From assembly GCA_030248215.1 (NCBI GenBank), contig JASANG010001811.1, forward strand, positions 50,001 through 114,000: 64,000 nucleotides of DNA. Reading direction: 5' to 3'. Shown here one piece after another: positions 1 through 11,149 of this stretch; position 1 is the first letter of the stretch, and every line of letters begins with the position of its first letter. The position numbers and the translations under genes were made by a program. This DNA comes from Enoplolaimus lenunculus (Eukaryota; Nematoda; Enoplea; Enoplida; Thoracostomopsidae). The notes under the pieces were generated by a model. That model saw only the letters and a program-made list of their open reading frames with translations. It did not search any database and was not told the origin of the DNA.

Positions 1-189
1 TGTGTTTCATTTCATAAGGCTTGAGCTATAATTTTTCCGTCTGAATACGGACTTCCTAGTAATGAACAATTATTTCCGCAAAACCTAAAACAGTTTGAAA
101 GGTTTCGGTGACTTACAAGCAGCGTTGAACATTTTCTAGTCGACGACCAAATTCTTTCAAAGGGGCTAAGCCCGCCAGGTTCCACCCTC

Positions 190-345
190 TAACTGCGGAC
201 CCGGCACAGCCAGTTTACTTGTCGCACGCTGCCGCGCGTCGCTGGACGCTGCTATGCGTTGCGAACAAAAAATATAGGCAGTCTATTTAGTAGCGTGCGG
301 TGTGGCGTCTGGCGGCGCGCGGTGAGCATAGCACAATTCTTATTG
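190..345. repeat. CpG-rich inverted repeat related to MITE family E
   Basis: Imperfect palindrome of CG-rich words (GCACGCTGCCGCGCGTCG facing GGCGTCTGGCGGCGCGCGG) around a short AT-rich centre. It resembles the better-preserved elements at 3265-3466, 31186-31362 and 46945-47064. Limits are approximate. Confidence 0.4.
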
Positions 346-540
346 TTTTAGCCGCTAGCATTTAAGCTAGAAGACGTCGGTGAACGAAACACACAAAAAA
401 TTGTATAAAATTGACTTACAGGTCGAATTGCTACTATTGCAAACTATGCAAATCACAACAGTTCTAATTTATAAAATCTGATCGCAGACAAAGCGGGTTT
501 AAAAATTCGTGCAATAAAAAACAATCAATAAAACAAAGAA

Positions 541-856
541 TCCATAATGACAAGAGTGTGAAACTCTTGGGGTCCCGCATGGTACAAAATGTACCACCGG
601 ATGTTGCGTTTTTGGCCGACACCCCCCTCGTTTAGAGAGGGATCGCCATCACAGGAATACCCCTAAATTAAACTATATGGGGAGCATGTTTCACGCCGCC
701 TATATGAAGTGCCATGGGTCGCATCGGTTGTACCGCACTCTAAATAAAGGGCGGGGGGTAGGGCAGAAACGCAACGCGTGCAGGATACATTCTTTTCTAC
801 ACAGAATGTGCCAAGTTGCACACTGTTGTTAAAAATCGATTATCCACTCTTGATAT
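541..856. mobile_element. MITE family G, copy 1 (about 310 bp)
   Basis: A near-copy lies in the same orientation at 63470-63785. Both share the stretch from ACAAGAGTGTG through GGTACAAAATGTACC, TGCGTTTTTGGCCGAC and ATACCCCTAAATTA to CACAGAATGTGCC and GTTGCACACT. The ends are inverted (ACAAGAGTGTG against CACACTNTTGTTA), so this is probably a non-autonomous DNA transposon. It contains no ORF. Edges are accurate to about 10 bp; no clean target duplication was found. Confidence 0.7.
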
Positions 857-2331
857 AAACTAACCTGGGACATAAATGACATGGAAATTTTCTATCGCCC
901 AAATCAACACATTTAGTATATTTCAAATGTTTATCTCGATAATATTTGTACGAAAACATTTTTCCGCAGCGTTCACACGTAAAACCGGGGCCGGATGCAT
1001 CTGAAACATCAGAATAGCAACGGTTGGCCTAATAATATGTAAATTAGCTTTGTTTCGAAAAGCTGACAATCACTAAAACAACCTCGCAATCACGAATTGT
1101 TAGTCGAGAGGCAAGATTTCAAACAAAAGGCAATGAAAAATTTTCTAGCATAAAAATCATTTGAAGTGTAAAGGTTTTGGGTCATGGGGCCGGAGGTGTT
1201 CGTAGCACGGGCAGTGTGCCATTTGGCCTCCAGTAGTTGTGGCACTGTTCAGCGGCGGATGCAAAAAAATCTGACGGGGGGCGGGCAGGCAAAAGTTATG
1301 AAACGCAATTTTTACAGTATGCTGTATATATGTTAATTTTATGAGGGGGAATAATTGTAACGTAGGGACCTTACCATTTGATGACAAGAAATTTTCTAAC
1401 GGGAGGGGCGTACGCTGCCTCCCTCAAGATCCACTAGTGGCCCTGCCCATTTAGTCAACATTTATAAAACAACTGTTCACACACTATGTTACATACTCGA
1501 TTTTCAACCAAGAGTGAAACTGATGTTTACACGCAGTTAGAGCTTCTATACACGTTAATGTTAACAATATATATTGCATCAAATAATGCCTAAATGATTT
1601 AAAGTTATCCAATCGGTGTCTAAACGTGGATTAAAAGATGGGCATATCAAATGTTATCTTTCAACTGGACGCAAACATTGCCAGAAGGTACAAGGTAACT
1701 GTGTAGCAAAAATTATTTGTCTATGAAACTATTAATAGAGCATACGCAGCGGCGGAGCCAGGAATTTCTGACAGAAGGGCGGCGTTGTGGCAAATGTTAT
1801 GGAACGCAAAAATTGTAAGGTAGAGACCTTATCATTTTATCATCAAAAGATTATCTGAGGTGGAAAAACTGTAATGGTAGGAGGGACCTTATCATTTTAT
1901 CACAAAAAATTTCTGAGGAAAAAATTGCAAGGTAGGGACCTTATTTTATCAAAAAATTTTCTCGTGTGGAAAAATTGCAAGGTAACTGCGTTATTCAATC
2001 TTCACCTTTGACTGCGTTTACGGTTTATAGTTTCGAATTCGTACGTCCACTGTGGCGAACCCAAAAAATTCTAACGGGGCGCACAAGATTATCATATTGC
2101 AAAAAAACCTCGCGAACGAAGCGACCGAAAAGTTATACGCAATTTTAACACTAAAGCTTTATACAAAAAATGGTTTTGATCCTTGTTAGGCTGCGACATA
2201 CAGGAGGAGGGACAAAGGGGAATATTTTCGCTCCGAAAATTTCTGGATAAAACAAAAACACATCACTTTCTAACAGTTTTTAAATAACCTTTAGGTCAGA
2301 ATATTTTCATTTACATGACGTTATACCCTTC
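857..2331. other. No gene recognised; short internal repeats
   Basis: Between 1790 and 1990 a short unit containing AAGGTAGGGACCTTATCATTTTATCA occurs at least three times in diverged form, with a related unit near 1360. Otherwise the stretch is AT-rich with no supported coding exon. Confidence 0.5.
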
Positions 2332-2916
2332 TCAACTGCAATCATGGCTATGCGCTTCTTTACAGCGGTATGAAATTAGTGGCCAGCATCTTGGATCCGG
2401 AAGAACCTTACCGGTTGCTGTGGTATCAGATATTGACGACGCTTCAATAAATCCGTGATGCCAGCGGCTGCGTTGGGCGACTGCTGTTGAACTTGCTTTT
2501 GTGACAGCAATTCTATCAACTGAGGGCCATAGCAACTCGGAGTCATAAGTCGAACGCGATCCGTTCCAAGCATAACCTCGACTTTCACCATTATCGGGTT
2601 TTGACACAACGATTTCAGTTAAATTTTCTTCCGCTTTCTTCGACTTTGTCGACGCTGGATCCTTGACGTGTTGTTGCAAATCACATCCGGTCCATTCATC
2701 ACTTGATAGAAAGCTTGACGAACCATATGTGCCAGAATTATTAGGTTTATGAACCAGATTAATGCATCGAGTTGAATATTTTCGTAACCAATGCTCACAT
2801 TTAGCAGCGAAATTGCTAACTGAATCAACCCGTGGCAACGTCGTTTCACTAACAGTAGTACATTCCTTATTGGCTTGTTTTGTTTCAGTTGATTTAAGTT
2901 GATTTGCATTATTTAC
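2332..2916 (-). CDS. Unrecognised terminal coding exon
   Basis: The minus strand is open for 194 codons from a good acceptor (TTTATAG, exon starting at 2916) to a stop at 2332. The protein is hydrophilic and rich in S, T, K and D, with no membrane segment. It does not look like a repeat translation, and composition and splice signal suggest a real last exon. I do not recognise the family. The next probable exon upstream is 5301-5753, but the phases of the nearest splice sites do not join (phase 1 against phase 0), so a missing small exon or a separate gene is possible. It could also be a chance ORF. Confidence 0.4.
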   Translation of the reverse strand, partial: VNNANQLKSTETKQANKECTTVSETTLPRVDSVSNFAAKCEHWLRKYSTRCINLVHKPNNSGTYGSSSFLSSDEWTGCDLQQHVKDPASTKSKKAEENLTEIVVSKPDNGESRGYAWNGSRSTYDSELLWPSVDRIAVTKASSTAVAQRSRWHHGFIEASSISDTTATGKVLPDPRCWPLISYRCKEAHSHDCS

Positions 2917-3264
2917 CTATAAATGTCACTTGCTTAATGTTAACCAACAACCAAGGCAACTGCAATGTCAATTTTTTTGCCAAAAGACATTAATACAAAA
3001 TACAAACCACAGTGGTCAACTTATTACGGGTATGCGTAGTAGAAAATCTCATACATCAATAAAGGCCTCATGTCCAACAATGCTTGGTTCATATATATCT
3101 GACCTTAGCTTTAAAATTCGACAGATATGAAATAGAAAATATTCATGCGCGAAAGGTTATATAGTGATGCATTTTATAAATTTGAATTTGAAAGCAACGC
3201 CAAAAATAAACTTAAATTTCTAAATATTATCGCTTTTACAGTAAATATATCCGTTTGGAGTCTT

Positions 3265-3466
3265 AGGGTTGCGCTATACTCGCCGCGCGAAGCACAACAC
3301 AATTTTATTAAAAATTCGTCGCACGCCATTAAATAGATTTGGCATATGTTTTTGTTAGCAACGTATAGCGGCGTACGATGGCGTCCGGCAAAGTTCGGTG
3401 GTGTCCGACGACGCGCGACGGCGTGCGGTGTCGTTCGGCACAGTAAAGTATATATGGCGCACCCCT
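3265..3466. mobile_element. MITE family E (CpG-rich, TIR AGGGTTGCGCTATA)
   Basis: The left end AGGGTTGCGCTATA faces the right end TATATGGCGCACCCCT. The interior is built from diverged GGCGTNCG words. Related copies lie at 31186-31362 and 46945-47064. The interior is unusually CpG-rich for this AT-rich window. No coding capacity. Confidence 0.55.
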
Positions 3467-3609
3467 AAGAATAAAGCCGATGATTATTTCTTTAAAATAG
3501 CTTGAGGCAACAATTTTACACGTTTTAGAGGGATCTGTTACCTTGGTGTCACAACAGGCGAGTGAACGGGCCCATGGATCAGTAGCGGAGCGGATCACTT
3601 TTCCGTGGA

Positions 3610-3756
3610 ACTGGTACGCAGTAAGCATAAGCTGTTGTCTATTTTCTGCTTAGATTTAGATATAGGCTTAATGCTATGCTTTTGTTTAGGCTTAGGCTTA
3701 CAAAAACGCTAATACTACTGTTCCGACCCTGGTCTACATATTGGCATCAAGACGCG
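3610..3756. mobile_element. Degenerate TTAGGC-core MITE (family A)
   Basis: Contains GGCTTAGGCTTA followed by CTAATACTACTGTTCCGACC and an end resembling CTACATATTGGC, the usual right part of family A. The left end is not clear. Confidence 0.5.
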
Positions 3757-4132
3757 ACGCTCGCTGGAGCTTGCGTATCAAGCTCTGATAGATAGAGCAG
3801 GTGACGATAAACGTGTCCTACAAATTGATGGGTGTTAAAATTGAAAATACTCATGCAAGAAAGGCAATTTACAGTGTCAACTTTCGGAACTGTCGGAGTA
3901 TTAATAACCTCACCAGTGTTGAAAGTTCAGTTTCAGGCTTTTGCGCTGAGGTTGTTCCTTGTTTGATTTTGGTGCACGCAGCGTGGTCGTGGTCAGATTT
4001 GCTTTTGTCTATTGCAACTGAAACAATATATAAAACTTAGTGGAATTAATGAAATCCTGCTGAATACTATTCCGTACTGTGACTACTTACTAAACGCTTA
4101 AAATTGTAAGTACATTTAAAACTTAACGATAT

Positions 4133-4570
4133 CAGGGTTCAACCGGAATTCCTGTTCCGGCCGGAATTCATGTAAAAATTCAATTAAGGTTCCTGTTCCT
4201 GTTCTTACATTCAAAGATGCAGGACCCTGAATTTTTACGGATTTGAGACAAATTTATGCCTAATCATTTAAATATTGTAAACTTTGTCTTTTAGAAATTG
4301 TTATTTCGACATGAGTGTTATTCCAATTATATACTTCAATACTGTTAAGAAACTTTTTCTGTTGTGTTTTCACAAAACTTGATGATTAAATAGTTCAAAG
4401 TTAGCTTAAGCCATGTTTTGGCAGGTTTTCTAAAAAGCCCAATAGTAATTTCGTAATGAAAGTTATTTCAAGTTCCTGTTCCTGTTTCTGTTCCGGTCCC
4501 TGCAAAGAAATTTAAAGAAATTTAATTCCTGTTCCTGTTCCGGCAAAATTTGGTTCCTGTTGGAACCCTG
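4133..4570. mobile_element. hAT-like MITE family C (CAGGGTTC ends)
   Basis: Starts CAGGGTTCAACCGGAATTCC and ends GGTTCCTGTTGGAACCCTG, an inverted terminal pair. Runs of the hexamer TTCCTG flank a unique AT-rich middle. A second copy in the opposite orientation lies at about 21842-22238. CAGGG termini are usual for hAT elements. No ORF. Confidence 0.65.
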
Positions 4571-4585
4571 ATATATAAATATATA

Positions 4586-4797
4586 GGCCAATGTGAAGGC
4601 GGAACAGTATTATAAGCTTACTCCTAAGCCTAAGCCTAAATCTAAGCCTAAGCCTGAGCCTAAGCGTAAGAATGAGTTTGTTCCTAATCCTAAGCCTAAG
4701 CCTAAACATAAGCTAAGCAAAAAATTTGTCTAAAACTTAAGTTAACTCTATTGCAGTCCTGCAGAAAAACGTTCCGTCCCTGATCTGCACATAGGCC
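4586..4797. mobile_element. MITE family A with perfect 8-bp target duplication
   Basis: Bounded by GGCCAATG and CATAGGCC and flanked on both sides by AATATATA (4578-4585 and 4798-4805). The core is degenerate CCTAAG repeats, followed by the family's right half with TCCTGCAGAAAAACGTTCCG. An 8-bp duplication is the hAT signature. Non-coding. Confidence 0.8.
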
Positions 4798-5300
4798 AAT
4801 ATATATGTACTGTAGTGACCCAAATAGGGGGTAACAAGAGGGGGTCATCATTTTGAGTCCCAATCAAAAGGAATCCGTATCCCTAATAAGTCAGTGAGCG
4901 GATAGAGTCCATAAACCCTAATTAGAGTCCATAAATGTCAATTATCCCTAATTGTAGCGCATAAATGACTCCAGTACCAAGTACAGTTGATTTCAAAACT
5001 TTAATAAAGCTTACTTACTTAAATTTTGAAAGTACATTCCTAAGTATAACATTGCATTATCGCTCTAGCTTTTGATGCAAGGCAAAAAACGTTTAATTCA
5101 ACAGATAGTTACAATACCGGTGATATATCAGTAACGAAGGGTGGCGGAAGGCGGGTTGAAAATAAATAACAGTCCGTAACCGAATAACAGAGGGTGCCCT
5201 CTAGAGAGGCCAAATTAATTGTCAGTCTCCCTCTTATTAGGGTCACTACAGTATATATACATAAAAACATATATACGTTCTTTTTGCAACAATTTTTTAC

Positions 5301-5753
5301 CACAAACTTTACTTGAAACGTCCCGTTTAAGATTAAGATTCAACGGAACTTCAGGAGCTGACTCGACAAATGCATTGGGCCACTGCTTCAAATGACATTC
5401 ATTTTGAATTTCGGTCGAAATCTCCGATTGACATTGTGGTTGGTGTAGCAACGGGATTTGTTGTTGTGATACACTTATCTGAGAATTGTTTGATTGGTAA
5501 TTGTAAAGCGATCGATGATAACTTAGTAAACTCCACAACGCTGTTGACTGGTAAAGAAGAGCGTCGCTTCCTGAACAGACTTGTGGTCCATTTGTAGTGG
5601 ACGCTCCAAAGGTTGCTACGATTTCAGATGGACAAAATCCATTGGACCAGTTTAGTAGCGAGTTTAGATTTTGCGATGCTAAGTTTTGAAACGGTTGTGT
5701 AGATGCTAGAGTGTTTGTAGGCGAAGACGATAGGTGATTTGGCAAAAAATTGT
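5301..5753 (-). CDS. Unrecognised internal coding exon, S/N/Q-rich
   Basis: The minus strand is open for about 150 codons between a good acceptor (TTTTTTAG, exon starting at 5753) and a donor (TTTGTG|GTAAAA, exon ending at 5301). The protein is rich in Ser, Asn, Gln, Leu and Pro, like the flanking low-complexity regions of transcription factors, but no DNA-binding domain is visible and I cannot name it. It may belong to the same gene as 2332-2916. No upstream exon was identified with confidence. Confidence 0.45.
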
Positions 5754-7332
5754 CTAAAAAATAAATTTCGTGTTTACCACTAAATGCAGATATTAAATCT
5801 TGAATTGTATTTACAGCTCAAAATGGTTAAGGTTAACCACTTTGAGTTAGTGTTCTTGCAAATTAAACCACCTGTTTCACATGTGCAAGTTTTTGCAGCG
5901 ATAAAACATGAAGCTGCGATTTGCACATCCAAGTACTTGTAGCTGTAAGTTCTCGCTGCAAAAATTTGCACTTCGAAATAATGGTTTGTACGTTTGGCAA
6001 TTTTGTTGAAATTTCAAACGTCAAATTTAAGCGTAATTCGTTGTTTAGTTCACTATAGCCTTCATACTAATATGTCGGGTAAATTTCTGTACCAATATCG
6101 AAAACGTAGTGGACCACGGGATCAAAAACCTAAAAGACCCACAAAAATTTAAATCGTGGCATGAGAGTTTTTCATTTTTCCAGGAAAGTCTTAGACCCGT
6201 CATTGCAAGACATACTACCAATTGGCATAGTCTAACATACTTAATCCTTCCTCCGAAGGTTAAATTGTGGCTCTGTTCGACTTAAAACTTTGCTATCAAT
6301 CGCTTTTTCAGTTGATGCGATTATTTTTGTGGAATTATTTGACACCCATATCAGTTTTATAAGACCTTCACGTCTTTATGGCATCTTTTCAAGTCCACAA
6401 CATGATAAATAATATATACTTGTATTCCTAAAATTTAACTTAACTCTTTTTGTTGCAAAAAATATGTATTCTCTTAGCTTTGACACGTTTCTTCTGCACC
6501 TCAAAATGTAGACTTTCCAACTACAAACATTAATTATATAAAAATAAACACAATACGCATCTTGTGCACTTTCCTTCATATTCAGGCTTAGACTTAGGCT
6601 TAGGATACGAATTAGTTATCTCTAATTCTATGCCTTTACATGAATCTGAGCCTAAGATTCTGCTTAGGCCTTAACCCTAAATCTTGGGGGAAGTGTACAA
6701 GAACCAGGAATAATGCACACTTACCGGTGTTATTCATTTTGGTAAGTTTATTATGACACCCTAACAGGTATGAAGCTGTCTTAAAACTTGTTAAAATACG
6801 CTAAGTCAAATTGAACGTCCCAAATCTACCGTAATCCCGAATAAAGAACCATAATATAGATCATCAAACCCTGTTCCCAATAGAGCGTCAAAATATAGGC
6901 TCCCAACAATCTCAAAACCAACCCGCTCGTGCGTGACTATTTATATATTAAATTCAGACCCGATTTTGTTATTCAGATCGTTGCGGTTTGTCTTTAGCGC
7001 CCTGTTGTCCAAATATTCTAATATCTATTTTGTCATTTGGCCCATTTCGATACGCTACCAGCAGCATCAACGCATAGAAGACCCTACCGCTGCCACGAAT
7101 AAGACTTTTCAAAACAATAAAATTGCTCTCTCTCATTTTCGCCATTTAAAACCCTAAACGTACGGGGATACCGCAGTTCATTTCGATTTAGATCCTAAAT
7201 TACAGACACAAGTGGGCCTCGAAAGTTAATATATCACGGCCGCTTCGACGTATACATGCCGAATAACCTGGACCAGTTGCCGGTTTTAAAACCAATTATC
7301 CTCGGGTTGCTTCAGACGGTTTAGAACCAAAA
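5754..7332. other. No gene recognised
   Basis: AT-rich sequence with a short CTTAGGCTTAGG remnant near 6585-6680 (family A debris). No exon with matching splice sites was found. Confidence 0.5.
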
Positions 7333-7596
7333 GTGGTATTGTATCAAGGACCTACAGTAGCCCAAAATTACGCCAATCAAATAGACACAGTTTTGGAATC
7401 TCGGCATTTGAACGGAAACCCATTGGTAGAATCACAAGTTACCTTGGCGAATCAAGCACAAGAGCCGGATGTCGCGTTATTACTTTGGTATGCTAATCAA
7501 AATAGTCTAACTGGTGTTGTAAAATTCGTCTCTCGCACAATTAACAAAGATTCTACCGAATGTTGTACGCGAAGTGAGAGTGCAATACTGTGGTGA
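7333..7596 (+). pseudogene. Possible Ty3/gypsy-like RNase H fragment (fossil)
   Basis: The last part of an 87-codon frame (KFVSRTINKDSTE, then ESAILW) resembles the RNase H segment of Ty3/gypsy-like retroelements, which typically reads F-x-SRTLN-K-A-E followed by E-K-E-x-L-A-x-x-W. The first part of the frame is not recognisable. No LTRs were seen. If the match is real, this is a small, old, broken piece. Confidence 0.3.
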
Positions 7597-7616
7597 ATCA
7601 AGAAAGGATTGAATTC

Positions 7617-8041
7617 TAGGGTGCAACTGAAGGTAATGAAACCGGATGAAGAGAGAGCCGGAGAATTGCTAAAGTATGCCGGAGATGGAGGATAGCCAAA
7701 ATCTACCGGAGGCGGAGGTTGACAAAATATACCATAGCCAGATGTGGAGCAAAATCAAGCTGGCAAAACTTTACATAAATTGAAACGGTTTTTAAAATCT
7801 ATAAAAGGTGTTGTCAAAAAATTGGTTCAATCATCTTTCTGAAGGTTTCAACAATTTAAATTTTGAAAACAGATCAAACATTACAAACAGACTCACCCTA
7901 AACCACACATTTTTGTAAAAAATTTCATTACCAACATCGCCATAGCCTCCGGACGAAATCCAACTGTATTAGTTAGAGTCGTAGTCGGAGGTCAATTTTC
8001 AGCCGGAGCGGATCGGAAGGCAAACCTCCGGTTGTATCCTG
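7617..8041. mobile_element. hAT-like MITE family B (GGGTGCAACCGG ends)
   Basis: Starts AGGGTGCAACTG and ends CCTCCGGTTGTATCCTG. Both ends carry CCGGAG-type words around an AT-rich centre. Flanks resemble each other (TTGAATTCT against TTGATTCT), a possible decayed target duplication. Same family as 9818-10163, 26341-26765 and 43650-44052. Confidence 0.6.
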
Positions 8042-8280
8042 TTGATTCTACTCGTTTGATCTTCATAGGTTTTTCTGGCGGAGCAAGCACTGACTGTCCT
8101 TTTCAACATTAGTATATCAATCAAAATCACCCAACGAGTGTTCCAAAACTCCAGTAAGCACCACACATTTTTGTCACAAGGATCTGGCCGTTGTACTTAT
8201 GGAACCGAGGTGCGACGTTGACCTTGGATGCGGAGTTAAACCTGCATTTAAACCCTTGTTGTTAATGCCAAAAGTGAATA

Positions 8281-8370
8281 ATTTATATATATATTTTATA
8301 TATATTATATATATTATATATATTTATATATATTTATATATATTTATATATAATATATAATATATAAATT
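8281..8370. repeat. AT microsatellite
   Basis: About 90 bp of TATATATTTATA-type repeats with interruptions. Confidence 0.9.
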
Positions 8371-9440
8371 TTCTAAAATTAACAAGTATTAACGTTTTAG
8401 GCAGTTTTCACTGCTGAAAGAAACTTTATAAACAAAACACAAATACCACTCTTACAGAATTTCGCTTTTTACAATTGTTACATTTAATTCGGGTGGCCTC
8501 GTAATCCAGAACGACTGTTTAACAATTAATTATAGATATTAAAGTAAAGATCAGATTTGTTCCTCTGAAACACTCATTCGCAATCAAAACAGTTTTCAAT
8601 GATGATTTATTTTATGATTCGAGCTTTCAAGCATAACCTTTCTTTAAAAAGTTACTTTCTTGTCGAATTTCGTTTGTTAATATATTGCATCAGTTTAATA
8701 CGAAGTAAGCAGGGACAGCCTGACGTCTGCCTTCGGCTGTCGAGGCAGAATATGAACTTTCGCCTCAGGTATTTTTCATTTCTGGTTTCACCCTGTTACG
8801 AGGTATAAAACTGGATTTCAGATTAGATTTAAAAGTTGTGTATATACATCGCATATATACCGCGACCACCACGTGCGTTGCCTCTGAACCACTTCAACGG
8901 CGGACATTCCAAGTTTGAAACTGGTCCCAGCGCATGCAAGTTTTCTCAAATTCAGCATTAGAATGCAATCCATTCAGCTGCTATTAATTTGATGACTACC
9001 AGTATTAATAGCTGGTAAACAAGATCACCATTTTCTATAGAAATTCATTGAAATGAAAATGCTTTGCCAAAATTACAACGTCTTGCTGGCGTATCCCGCC
9101 TGGGACACTGAGTTTATTAAATTTACTTTTGTTTCCGCTGTCTCGGCGCCGCTAAATAATAATTCTCGAGCTCGCAGTCAAAGTGGCTATAACAGCAATA
9201 CGCTTCTATTGGTAGACTGTTTAATCTGACATTTTCTAACAAAGAGAAGTTACGTAATTCAATGACTAGACAACCTTTATATCTTACTATATTGAGTCTC
9301 TTAATACAACCGCGATGTTGCCTATTAAATTGATAAAGCTGTCTAATATCCAATCTATTGGTAAAAGCGCTGTAGCAGACCAATTTGCAAAACAGATTAC
9401 ATATCATTTTTAGTTTTGTTTTAACAATCGGTTAATGTAA
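8371..9440. other. No gene recognised
   Basis: A minus-strand frame at 9123-9407 (94 codons) has no splice support or family resemblance. Around 8705-8800, words such as GACGTCTGCCTTCGGCTG and TCACCCTGTTACGAGG look like a diverged family B end. Confidence 0.4.
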
Positions 9441-9444
9441 AAGA

Positions 9445-9640
9445 ACAAGGCCGTAACAGCATTATACGCATATTCCTAAGCCTACGCCTAACCCTAAGTG
9501 TAAGAACAAACTTATACCTAAGCCTAGGGCTAAACAAACAAAAATTAGTCTACATTTTACTGGCTTCAAAAAGGTCCTGTTTGTCCCAGCAAAACTAGAG
9601 TCCTCAAATTGGTCCCGGCATTTTTCCAGTAAAAGCAGAT
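9445..9640. mobile_element. MITE family A, degenerate
   Basis: Contains GCATATTCCTAAGCCTACGC and, downstream, TAGTCTACATTTTACTGGC and GGTCCTGTTTGTCCC, in the order found in better-preserved copies. Ends are worn and no target duplication was identified. Confidence 0.5.
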
Positions 9641-9817
9641 GTTTCAAAAGTATCGGGTTGTCTTGACGTACTTTTTACTGTGAGATCAAAATACCTTTGA
9701 GTAGATAACCTGAAAATATGGGTAATCTAATGTTCAGCAACGCAGTGTATGGTCAAGTTCTCCTATTGTAACGAGACAAAACAACACAGCATATGAAAAA
9801 CTGCTCAATTGGTCAAG

Positions 9818-10163
9818 CAGGGTGCAACCGGAGGTGAAGTATACGGGAGCCGGAGTTAAAGCCAGAGGCGAGGCGAAATAATTTAATTCAAATGTTTACT
9901 TTGTTAATTTTAGCAAATATCTTTAATGTGTTGCTAAAACGTTTGGTTTTACGCGTATTTTTAACGAAATCTGGACAATCTTATCTCAAAATTGTGCCAA
10001 AAATTAAAACGAAACACGCCAAAGAGATAAATGTTGTAAAACGTTGCAAAATTTCCTACCGAAATTGCCGGAACCTCCGACAAAAATTCTACCTCAGTCG
10101 GAGCCAGAGGTCAATATTCTGCCGGAGCCGGAGCCAGAGGCAGGCCTCCGGTTGTATATACCC
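9818..10163. mobile_element. hAT-like MITE family B
   Basis: Starts CAGGGTGCAACCGGAGGTGA and ends GGCCTCCGGTTGTATATACC. GGAGCC repeats lie inside both ends. Non-coding, despite a chance frame across it. Confidence 0.65.
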
Positions 10164-10380
10164 CAGTAGTCGACATATTTTTTGGGTTTTAGTTTTAAAA
10201 ACGCAAAAAAAACAAATCACCTTAAACGTTTTGAACAGTGCCTATAAAAATTTATAGGCACTCTTCAAATCGTTAGCTGTCCCACAAAAATATTCAACGT
10301 TAAATTCATTTCCACAATAGAAAAAATATAATTGTATCTTTGAAGCCTTTTTTCGCCTGACGAAACCGAGTGCTTTCATG

Positions 10381-10420
10381 AAGCCTAAGCCTAAGCCTAA
10401 GCCTAAGCCTTCCAGACCCT
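10381..10420. repeat. CCTAAG hexamer tract
   Basis: About five near-perfect CCTAAG units (TTAGGC on the other strand), an isolated piece of a family A core. Confidence 0.8.
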
Positions 10421-10450
10421 TAGTCTCCGTGTTTACCTTACAGCATGGTT

Positions 10451-10779
10451 GAGCACTGTAAAAGAACTAACGGAAAAAACAGTTATTCCGGTGGAATTTT
10501 CCGCTTTGAAAAGCTTTTATATATCAATATTAATTTTAGCTGTGTTTACATCTTACAGATAAAACTTGTAATGAGTATATATGCTATGCTTAATATTTTA
10601 TAAGAGCACTGTAAAAGAACTAACGGAAAAAACAGTTATTCCGGTGGAATTTTCCGCTTTGAAAAGCTTTTATATATCAATATTAATTTTAGCTGTGGTC
10701 AGCTAGCTCGCAGATGCTATGGCTTAGACATCTGACACACTTGTAATGAGTATATATGCTATGCTTAATATTTTATAAA
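10451..10779. repeat. Tandem duplication, period about 153 bp
   Basis: The block beginning GAGCACTGTAAAAGAACTAA and ending in CTTAATATTTTATAA occurs twice head to tail, at 10451-10603 and 10604-10779. The copies are nearly identical except that the second replaces a short stretch after TTTTAGCTGTG with a longer sequence (GTCAGCTAGCTCGCAGATGC and following). High identity implies a recent duplication. Confidence 0.9.
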
Positions 10780-11149
10780 ATATTGATAGATTAGTAAAAT
10801 AGTAGCGTGAATTTCTTAATATCATTCTGACCCCAGACTTAGCATTCATTAATGTCTTTTTAGAATTTGTAGATGCACGAGAACATGCTTTTTTTCAATT
10901 TATCCGTTTTAAGACAAAAACGAAAATTAGCGTATTTTTCAGTCGATTCAATTTACCCACAAAAAGCAAAATCAAGCTACCAGACTTAGGTTAGGTTTAG
11001 GCAAAGATTTACACTAAACCTTAGGCGTTTATGCTTTGGCATAAACAAGCCCTGTCTTAAATCTAAGCTTACGGCGTTGAGGTTCGGTACACTGAACAAG
11101 AACAGAAACCGCTGTTTATCAGTTTAAAAAAATTGCCAAATTCACAAAT

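Noticed and set aside
7333-7596. Intact retrotransposon
   Set aside because: Only a short RNase H-like word is visible; no reverse transcriptase or LTR around it, so at most a small fossil fragment.
9123-9407. 94-codon minus-strand gene
   Set aside because: No recognisable motif, no convincing splice sites, and composition like the surrounding AT-rich DNA.
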